Positions 1 to 3,784 of a stretch of DNA of 7,332 bases are shown piece by piece. A program made the translations under genes and the position numbers. The stretch lies in assembly GCA_002329395.1 (NCBI GenBank), contig DCTQ01000108.1, positions 1 through 7,332 of the forward strand, given 5' to 3'. A model generated the notes under the pieces. It was not told where the DNA came from, did no database searches, and saw only the letters and a list, made by a program, of their open reading frames with translations. This stretch comes from Candidatus Avelusimicrobium alvi. Lineage in GTDB: Bacteria > Elusimicrobiota > Elusimicrobia > Elusimicrobiales > Elusimicrobiaceae. Positions within the stretch are counted from its first letter, which is position 1; each line of letters starts with the position of its first letter.

Positions 1-311
1 CGTGAGACAGTTCGGTCCTTATCTATCACAGGCGTAAGATATTTGAGAGGAGTTGCCCCTAGTACGAGAGGACCGGGGTGAAGGAACCGATGGTGCACCA
101 GTTGTATCACCAGATGCATAGCTGGGTAGCCAAGTTCCGATGGGATAAACGCTGAAAGCATATAAGCGTGAAACCCGCCTCAAGATAAGGTTTCCCTGGT
201 AGATTAACTACCCAGAAGACCCCCGGAAGACTACCGGGTTGATAGGCAGAGTGTGTAAGCACAGTAATGTGTTCAGCTAATCTGTACTAATAGGTCGTGA
301 GGCTTGGCCAT
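1..311 (+). rRNA. 23S ribosomal RNA, 3' end (partial)
   Basis: This is the 3' terminal part of the large-subunit rRNA, cut by the left window edge. The first base aligns with about E. coli position 2594: the CGTGAGACAG block places the peptidyl-transferase base A2602 at position 9. The sarcin-ricin loop AGTACGAGAGGACC is at 61-74 with the same offset, so there is no indel between them. The terminal domain follows, with GCTGAAAGCAT and the closing GTACTAATAGGTCGTGAGGCTT. By analogy with E. coli the mature end is near 308-311, where GCTTGGCCA would pair with the 5' end of 23S, outside the window. The segment looks intact and functional. The exact 3' end is approximate. Confidence 0.97.
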
Positions 312-488
312 ATTCTTTAATCCTGATAGATTAAGAATGTGAGTGTAACAAAAACACTTGCGCTTTTCTAAAAGTTATCTATACCGTTAGGAGTTGTCGA
401 TGACCCGCATTGATCAGCGGAGAGAAAGATTCTAACGTGTTAAAGGAACGTGTTGTAATGACGGGTTCCTTTCAAATTTGTTCTTTTA
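312..488 (+). other. 23S-5S internal transcribed spacer
   Basis: About 180 nt separate 23S from the 5S processing stem. No tRNA is present. Two hairpins can be drawn: ATTCTTTAATC (312-322) with GATTAAGAAT (329-338), one bulged base, just after the 23S end; and AAAGGAAC (442-449) with GTTCCTTT (465-472), a perfect 8-bp stem with a 15-nt loop. These are plausible processing or spacer structures in the rRNA precursor; that role is inferred. No protein gene is supported here. Confidence 0.7.
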
Positions 489-640
489 CAAGAGGCTGGA
501 ATGAGACTGATAATAATTCCGACGAGGCAACACCCGTTCCCATTCCGAACACGGCAGTTAAGCTCGTAAGGGTCGATGGTATTGGCGCCCAATTCGGCGC
601 TGAGAGAGTAGATCGTTGTCGGTCTCATCCCAGCCTTTTG
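489..640 (+). other. Extended precursor stem enclosing 5S rRNA
   Basis: Bases 489-513 pair with 616-640 almost without interruption: 24 of 25 positions pair, with a single A500-C629 mismatch. The outer half (GGCTGG with CCAGCC, then CAAGA with TTTTG) lies outside the mature 5S, so precursor RNA would present a long duplex around 5S. Such duplexes are typical substrates for RNase III-type or RNase M5/E-type maturation. Which enzyme acts here cannot be seen. Confidence 0.7.
504..624 (+). rRNA. rrf: 5S ribosomal RNA
   Basis: A complete 5S rRNA gene, the large-subunit component bound by L5, L18 and often L25. The diagnostic helix III/loop C block CCATTCCGAAC lies at 540-550, followed by the GATGGTA motif near 575 and GAGAGTAG near 604-611. 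Helix I forms between about 501-513 and 616-628 (13 pairs with G-T wobbles). Aligning CCGAAC with E. coli 5S puts the mature 5' end near 504, giving about 120 nt as expected. The ends are uncertain by a few bases because the helix continues into the precursor. It is co-oriented with 23S, so it is the last gene of the rRNA operon. An ORF reads through it but is a shadow. Confidence 0.95.
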
Positions 641-651
641 AAGAAAGATTT

Positions 652-684
652 AAACCCCGCAGAAATGCGGGGTTTTCTGTTTTA
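652..684 (+). terminator. Intrinsic terminator of the rRNA operon
   Basis: AAACCCCGC (652-660) and GCGGGGTTT (667-675) form a perfect 9-bp stem with loop AGAAAT, followed by a T-rich tail. It lies about 25 nt after the 5S processing stem and should end the rRNA transcript. The opposite strand also has a T-containing tail, so it may act weakly in both directions. Confidence 0.9.
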
Positions 685-788
685 TATGTTGATGTTTACC
701 CCTCTCTGTGAGTTTGGCGGCAGAGTTTTATTTCTTCGTCTCTCTTCTGTGCGGCTGGGAGCGCGACCTCTTTTTTTAAGTTTAGTTC

Positions 789-1121
789 TTAGTAGCCGGG
801 AAGGCCTGGCAGATATATCATCCGGCTAACTGGCGTGTCTCCTTCTCGCACGGGGAAGAAGGATGCAAAATCCGCGCCGAATTTTTCCACGTCAAAATAA
901 CCGCTGCCCGTGCCCGTTTTTTCGTCAATGGTAAAAACGCTTCTGCAAGGGCGCTCCGAGGCTATTGGAGATGGATTAGACGCAGTAAAATACTTTCTGG
1001 GCCTTCCCTCCATGACCCTTACGAGCTTAACTGCCGTGTTCGGAATGGGAACGGGCGCTGCCGATGAGCCTGTCCTTCCCGCTGCTTCCGCGCCGGGTTT
1101 TTCCTGGGGGAATGCTGGCAA
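789..1121 (-). pseudogene. Unrecognised minus-strand frame, possible gene remnant
   Basis: This open frame of 110 codons spans the inverted 5S fragment, whose bases read as PVPIPNTAVKLVRV. The downstream half (about residues 60-110) has plausible protein-like composition, including DEKTGTGSGYFDVEKFGADF and a stop just before the rRNA terminator. A different minus frame just upstream (to about 1330) also looks partly protein-like, for example EDKALVIPARIWPTVSNTG. One reading is a single gene broken by a frameshift and by acquisition of the 5S piece. I recognise no family and see no ribosome-binding site. It could equally be non-coding DNA that happens to be open. Confidence 0.15.
1010..1062 (-). 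pseudogene. Partial inverted copy of 5S rRNA (helices II/III region)
   Basis: On the minus strand, 1055 down to 1014 is identical over 42 nt to 533-574 of the intact 5S gene; it begins CCCGTTCCC, contains CCGAACACGG and ends AAGGGTC. Similarity extends outward: GGCA and CCCG are shared upstream with two substitutions between them, and ATGG is shared downstream after loss of one G. About 53 nt match in all. Helix I, the 3' half and the GAGAGTAG segment are absent, so this cannot be a working 5S rRNA. Interpretations are a decayed rRNA fragment left by rearrangement, or a 5S mimic within another transcript. Chance is excluded by length; function is unknown. Confidence 0.85.
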
Positions 1122-1434
1122 AAGACTTCCGAATCCCCGCTGTCATTGCCGGTGATTGATTCACCCGCCTCAGCGGGGAAAATAATTCCGGTATTACTGA
1201 CCGTTGGCCAAATGCGTGCGGGGATAACCAGGGCCTTGTCCTCCATTCCCCCGCTTGGCGCGGGCAGACTTCCTTCCAGAAGCATATTTGAAAAACTGTG
1301 CGTACCGTGCTTGGGCGCGGGATACCGCTCTTATAAATCCAACTATAAATTTCTTGCGGGGGATTAGGGCCGGGCGGAATGGGACAATAATACTGTACCC
1401 GGTTCTGCTTCGGCACCCTGTGGCGGGGGTGGTT

Positions 1435-1443
1435 TGCTATAAT
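1435..1443 (+). promoter_or_regulatory. Extended -10 promoter for the exporter gene
   Basis: TGCTATAAT at 1435-1443 is a perfect TATAAT box with the TG extension one base upstream. No good -35 hexamer is present, which is normal for extended -10 promoters. Transcription would begin near 1450, giving a leader of about 57 nt before the exporter start. Confidence 0.65.
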
Positions 1444-1506
1444 ATTATAAATACCCGCCGTCTTCGGGCCGTGTCCTGCGGCTTAGGTGCCGGCGCAATA
1501 CCTTTT

Positions 1507-2130
1507 ATGAATATAGAGTTTATCCTTGCATCCGCTTGCCTGGCCTTACTGCCCGGGCCGGATATTTTATTTGTGCTGACGCAAAGTATCGGCAGAGGTT
1601 TTAAGGCCGCTTTTTCCGTCAGTTTGGGGCTTGTCAGCGGGTTGGCTTTTCATACCGCCGCCGTTGCGCTGGGAGTAGCCGCGCTGGTGGCGGCGTCTCC
1701 CGTATTATTCGGAGTGCTGAAATATCTCGGTGCGGCATACCTGGCCTGGCTGGGGGTCAGCGCCGTGCGGGGTTCTGCCGCGTGTCCGACATCCGCCGGA
1801 AAAACCGTAGCGGTGGAGAAAGAGTACTCTTTTGTACGGTTCTATCGCCGCGGCGTGATTATGAATTTATTAAACCCTAAAGTGATTATTTTCTTTTTAT
1901 CCTTTTTCCCGGGCTTTATTCCCAAAAACGCGCCTTCCGTCGGGTGGGCCGTGGTATCCCTGGGCGTAACGTTTGCGGCGGTTACTTTATGCGTGTTTAC
2001 GCTGGTATGCGCGCTGGGCGGATGGCTGAATAAACGCTTCCATATCGCGCAGTATGCTTCAGGCCGGGCGTTTGGCTGGATTACGGCCGTAATTTTTTGG
2101 GGAATCGGCGCGTGGATTGCATTTGCGTAA
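1507..2130 (+). CDS. LysE/RhtB family amino-acid exporter
   Basis: A 207-residue inner-membrane protein of the LysE/RhtB translocator family, which exports amino acids or related metabolites, probably driven by the proton gradient. Family marks: an N-terminal hydrophobic segment ending in LLPGPD (residues 14-19), GLVSGLAFHTAAVALGVAAL (41-60) as second helix, YLAWLG (78-83), a charged cytoplasmic loop (about 98-116), then NPK (123-125) followed by FFLSFFPGF (129-137), and two C-terminal helices (about 145-172 and 187-206). Length is normal for the family (about 200-210). ATG 1507 was chosen because family members begin a few residues before the first helix. The open frame extends upstream to 1255, but that part is not family-like. 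The Shine-Dalgarno is poor: AGGTG at 1485-1489 is 17 nt away. It has its own promoter. The substrate (lysine, threonine, homoserine, leucine or other) cannot be told. No terminator is evident after it, so some transcription may continue towards rplJ. Confidence 0.92.
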   Translation: MNIEFILASACLALLPGPDILFVLTQSIGRGFKAAFSVSLGLVSGLAFHTAAVALGVAALVAASPVLFGVLKYLGAAYLAWLGVSAVRGSAACPTSAGKTVAVEKEYSFVRFYRRGVIMNLLNPKVIIFFLSFFPGFIPKNAPSVGWAVVSLGVTFAAVTLCVFTLVCALGGWLNKRFHIAQYASGRAFGWITAVIFWGIGAWIAFA

Positions 2131-2166
2131 AAGCGCGGAATTAACTTAAAAAATAAACCAATACGC

Positions 2167-2196
2167 TTGTTCGGCCCGCAGAAATTTTGGTATAAT
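2167..2196 (+). promoter_or_regulatory. Main candidate promoter of the rplJ-rplL-rpoB operon
   Basis: TTGTTC (2167-2172) and TATAAT (2191-2196) are separated by 18 nt, and TG at 2188-2189 gives an extended -10. Transcription would start near 2203, about 220 nt before rplJ, so the operon mRNA would carry a long leader. This is the best-scoring promoter by eye in the window. Confidence 0.7.
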
Positions 2197-2204
2197 AAAT
2201 ACAG

Positions 2205-2255
2205 AAGCCGCGGATAAAACGTTTGCAAAAAGGATTGCAATAGGCGGCTTTTATT
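2205..2255 (+). terminator. Leader hairpin with U-rich tail (possible early terminator or short RNA)
   Basis: AAGCCGC (2205-2211) pairs with GCGGCTT (2244-2250), followed by TTATT. Within the loop, TTGCAA (2223-2228) pairs with TTGCAA (2235-2240) around loop AAAGGA. The structure begins at the predicted start site of the upstream promoter. It could terminate a ~55-nt RNA or attenuate operon transcription. The T-run is short and interrupted, so termination efficiency is doubtful. Confidence 0.4.
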
Positions 2256-2262
2256 GATAAAA

Positions 2263-2268
2263 TATAAT
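2263..2268 (+). promoter_or_regulatory. Second -10-like box upstream of rplJ
   Basis: A perfect TATAAT lies directly after the leader hairpin in an A/T-rich run. The nearest -35-like hexamer, TTGCAA at 2235-2240, is 22 nt away, too far for a standard promoter, and no TG extension is present. If used, it would make an operon transcript starting near 2275 that bypasses the upstream hairpin. Confidence 0.3.
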
Positions 2269-2290
2269 AGAAGTACTTAACCCGATTTTT

Positions 2291-2350
2291 AACGAGAACC
2301 ATAACTCCTCCGACGGTAAAACGAAGGGGAAGGAGTTTGTGGCTGTCGTT
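2291..2350 (+). promoter_or_regulatory. Candidate L10 autoregulatory leader stem
   Basis: A long interrupted stem: AACGA (2291-2295) with TCGTT (2346-2350), a 3x3 internal loop, CCA (2299-2301) with TGG (2340-2342), a small bulge, then ACTCCT (2304-2309) with AGGAGT (2331-2336), capped by a purine-rich loop containing ACGGTAAAACGAAGGGGA. In many bacteria the L10-L12 complex binds an rplJ leader of this general form and represses its own operon. Position and shape fit; I cannot match it base by base to the known leader family. Confidence 0.45.
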
Positions 2351-2370
2351 TTCTCTGCCTAAAAAATAAC

Positions 2371-2400
2371 TTTTTCGGCGGGAAAAACGCGGCGGTTTTC
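2371..2400 (+). promoter_or_regulatory. Two mutually exclusive hairpins just before rplJ
   Basis: TTTTTC (2371-2376) can pair with GAAAAA (2382-2387), loop GGCGG. The same GAAAA can instead pair with TTTTC (2396-2400), with C2388-G2394 and G2389-C2393 closing the loop and one A-G mismatch. Only one can form at a time, the arrangement expected of a switch controlling access to the rplJ start or premature termination. Both stems are A-U rich and weak. Confidence 0.3.
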
Positions 2401-2420
2401 GTTATTAAACAGGCAACAAA

Positions 2421-2945
2421 ATGAACCTGACAAAAGACCAAAAGAAACAGAAGTCGCAAGACTTAGCAACTGAAATCACCGCCGCCGGCACCATGTTCTT
2501 CACCGCCTACCAAGGTTTGAAGTTCGTGGATATGGCTGAACTGCGCGCGCAGCTGATTCCCACGGGATCCAAATTCCGCGTGGAACGCAACGCGATCGTG
2601 GATCACGCCCTGCGCCAGGCCAAAATTGAAGGAGCCGACGAAAAGCTCTTTCAAGGCCCGACGGCCATTGCGGTGGGCGGAGACATTGCCGCCGTTGCCA
2701 AAGCGTTGGTGGACTTTCAGAAAAAGTTTGCGGCTTTGAAGCTTCGCGCTTGCTATTCGGACGGCGTCTGGTACAACGAAGAACAGGTTAAACAATTGGC
2801 TACCATCGGTACCAAAGAAGAAAACCTCTCCAAGTTGGCCGGCGTGCTTTACAGCACGGTCGCCCAGTCCGCGCAAGTGTTGCAGGCTCCGATACGGGAT
2901 TTTGCCTACGTTATCAAAGCTTTGGAAGAAAAACAAGGCAAGTAA
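2421..2945 (+). CDS. rplJ: 50S ribosomal protein L10 (uL10)
   Basis: The 174-residue stalk-base protein of the large subunit. It binds 23S rRNA near the GTPase-associated centre with L11 and anchors L7/L12 dimers. The N-terminal start MNLTKDQKKQKSQDLATEI is family-typical. The globular rRNA-binding domain follows (to about residue 130), with FFTAYQGLKFVDMAELRAQL (residues 26-45) and FRVERNAIVDHAL (52-64) in the usual positions. The C-terminal helix (about 135-174, LSKLAGVLYSTVAQSAQVLQ then APIRDFAYVIKALEEK) is the L7/L12 docking helix. Length is normal for bacteria (165-180). The Shine-Dalgarno is weak: AGG at 2411-2413, 7 nt before ATG. It is the first gene of the rplJ-rplL-rpoB cluster, behind a ~220-nt structured leader, which suggests translational feedback by the L10-L12 complex. 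Identification is secure. Confidence 0.97.
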   Translation: MNLTKDQKKQKSQDLATEITAAGTMFFTAYQGLKFVDMAELRAQLIPTGSKFRVERNAIVDHALRQAKIEGADEKLFQGPTAIAVGGDIAAVAKALVDFQKKFAALKLRACYSDGVWYNEEQVKQLATIGTKEENLSKLAGVLYSTVAQSAQVLQAPIRDFAYVIKALEEKQGK

Positions 2946-2953
2946 TAACGCGG

Positions 2954-2968
2954 CGCGCAGTCTGCGCG
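2954..2968 (+). other. GC-rich hairpin after rplJ
   Basis: CGCGCA (2954-2959) and TGCGCG (2963-2968) pair perfectly around loop GTC, 9 nt after the rplJ stop. The next bases are GC-rich (GCGGGCGG) and only then TTCTTT, so this is not a clean intrinsic terminator. It may pause or partly attenuate transcription, or protect the rplJ message from 3' decay. Confidence 0.4.
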
Positions 2969-3060
2969 GCGGGCGGTTCTTTAAACGGAGCGATTTTTCA
3001 ATTTTGTTTGGGGATTGCGGTTTTCTTTGCGCCGCGGCATAGTGTAAATTATGTCGGGAG

Positions 3061-3223
3061 CAAAAAAGCCGCAAGCCCGCGGAAAATGGAAAATCGTGCG
3101 GGGGTCATCTTCGGATGAACGCCCAGCCGTCCTGGAAGGCAAAATCTAAACCCGCCAAGTGCGGTAGTAGTCCTAACGGATAAATGCACGGGCCTAAACA
3201 CGGTTTAGGCAGAAGGCAGCTAC
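3061..3223 (+). ncRNA. Candidate structured RNA element in the rplJ-rplL gap
   Basis: Several pairings nest in this stretch. Hairpin CCGC (3069-3072) with GCGG (3079-3082). Long-range stem 3094-3100 with 3185-3191 (CGTGC with GCACG plus flanking G-T pairs). Inside it, TCATC-TTCG-GATGA (3105-3118), a perfect stem with the very stable UUCG tetraloop; CCGT (3127-3130) with ACGG (3176-3179); and CCGC (3152-3155) with GCGG (3161-3164). Just after, GCCTAAAC (3192-3199) pairs with GTTTAGGC (3203-3210), 8 bp with loop ACG. It ends about 25 nt before rplL. I do not recognise it as tRNA, SRP RNA, 6S, RNase P or a known riboswitch. It may be an rplL leader, or processing sites that help set high L7/L12 output. 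The helices were found by eye and no covariation was tested. Confidence 0.4.
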
Positions 3224-3249
3224 TCTATAAAATAAGGAAAATAAATAAA

Positions 3250-3633
3250 ATGGCTAAATTAACCCAAGAAGAATTAGTAAACGCTATTGCTGAACTCACC
3301 GTTCTGGAACTTTCCGAACTCGTGAAAGCTATTGAAGAAAAATTCGGCGTGAAAGCCGCCGCCCCGGCCGTGGCCGTTGCCGCCGCTGCCGCCCCGGCCG
3401 CCGCTGCCGCTGAAGAAAAAGATGAATTCAACGTTGTGTTGACCGCTGTTGATGCCGCCAAGAAAATCGGCGTGATCAAAATCGTGCGCGAAATCACCGG
3501 CCTGGGCCTCAAAGAAGCCAAAGACCTGGTTGAATCCGCCCCGAAAGCCGTGAAAGAAAACGTTGCCAAAGCTGAAGCTGAAGAACTCAAAAAGAAAATC
3601 ACCGAAGCCGGCGGCACCGTAGAACTCAAATAG
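3250..3633 (+). CDS. rplL: 50S ribosomal protein L7/L12 (bL12)
   Basis: The 127-residue multicopy stalk protein that recruits EF-Tu, EF-G, IF2 and release factors and stimulates their GTPase activity. The N-terminal dimerisation and L10-binding domain spans residues 1-33 ([20 protein letters not shown]). A flexible Ala/Pro/Val hinge runs about 36-54. The C-terminal factor-binding domain spans about 57-127, with [20 protein letters not shown] (71-90) and KDLVESAP (91-98), nearly matching E. coli and keeping the lysines and arginine of the factor-contact helix. The ATG at 3250 was chosen over an in-frame ATG 22 codons upstream because L12 proteins begin MA-L-EEL and TAAGGA (3233-3238) lies 11 nt before it. 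L12 is needed in several copies per L10; the long structured gap before it may help raise its output. Secure. Confidence 0.98.
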   Translation: MAKLTQEELVNAIAELTVLELSELVKAIEEKFGVKAAAPAVAVAAAAAPAAAAAEEKDEFNVVLTAVDAAKKIGVIKIVREITGLGLKEAKDLVESAPKAVKENVAKAEAEELKKKITEAGGTVELK

Positions 3634-3651
3634 TTCAACCGACGAATTATT

Positions 3652-3685
3652 AATCCCATCCCCCGGTCAAACGGGGGTTGGGATT
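3652..3685 (+). other. Strong intercistronic hairpin after rplL (attenuator or processing site)
   Basis: AATCCCATCCCCCG (3652-3665) pairs with CGGGGGTTGGGATT (3672-3685): 13 of 14 positions, one T-T mismatch, loop GTCAAA. It lies 18 nt after the rplL stop. No T-run follows, so it is not a standard intrinsic terminator. In E. coli the rplL-rpoB gap contains an attenuator and an RNase III site that lower rpoB expression relative to the ribosomal proteins. Position and strength suggest the same role here. Confidence 0.65.
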
Positions 3686-3687
3686 AC

Positions 3688-3761
3688 GTACCCTTAATAG
3701 GGGTATAACGGCGGACCGCTTGCGTAAGCCGTATGTGCGTGGCGGCACGCGTACAGTCCGC
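3688..3761 (+). other. Hairpin and possible three-way junction before rpoB
   Basis: TACCC (3689-3693) pairs with GGGTA (3701-3705). Then GCGGAC (3711-3716) pairs with GTCCGC (3756-3761) and encloses two hairpins: GCTT-GCGT-AAGC (3718-3729), and GCGTG-GCGG-CACGC (3737-3750), the latter extended by GTA (3731-3733) with TAC (3752-3754). Together these form a compact three-way junction ending about 10 nt before the rpoB Shine-Dalgarno. It may be an mRNA stability or translational control element. No known family recognised. Confidence 0.4.
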
Positions 3762-3784
3762 TCTAAACAGCAGGAAGAACAGAA

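Larger units (their letters stand above)
685..1434. other. Long stretch with no convincing gene
   Basis: About 750 nt between the rRNA terminator and the exporter promoter. Short open frames exist on both strands, but none has a recognisable family, a good Shine-Dalgarno site or a consistent reading frame over its length. What can be supported is an inverted partial 5S copy at about 1010-1062 and a minus-strand frame that may be a gene remnant. The stretch upstream of the exporter (1255-1506) is open in the exporter's frame but reads as low-complexity, arginine-rich non-family sequence, so I treat it as untranslated. Confidence 0.55.

Noticed and set aside
312..488. Possible tRNA in the 23S-5S spacer
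   Set aside because: No cloverleaf, T-loop (GTTCRANNC) or acceptor pairing could be found.
410..829. Open frame of 139 codons crossing the 5S gene
   Set aside because: It runs through a structural RNA and its terminator, so it is not a plausible protein gene.
874..883. A 10-nt inverted match (GCGCCGAATT) to 5S positions 591-600, in the same relative orientation as the larger 5S fragment
   Set aside because: Too short to exclude chance, and it lies about 130 nt from the main fragment instead of the 16 nt expected in 5S.
1255..1506. N-terminal extension of the exporter frame (84 codons)
   Set aside because: It is not family-like and spans the extended -10 promoter. The family-typical start is ATG 1507.
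3015..3050. Possible internal promoter for rplL (TTGCGG 3015-3020 and TAAATT 3045-3050)
   Set aside because: Spacing is 24 nt and the -10 is a weak match; no better -35 is present at 17 nt.
2463..3074. A 203-codon minus-strand frame opposite rplJ
   Set aside because: Antisense shadow of rplJ with arginine/leucine-rich, family-free sequence.
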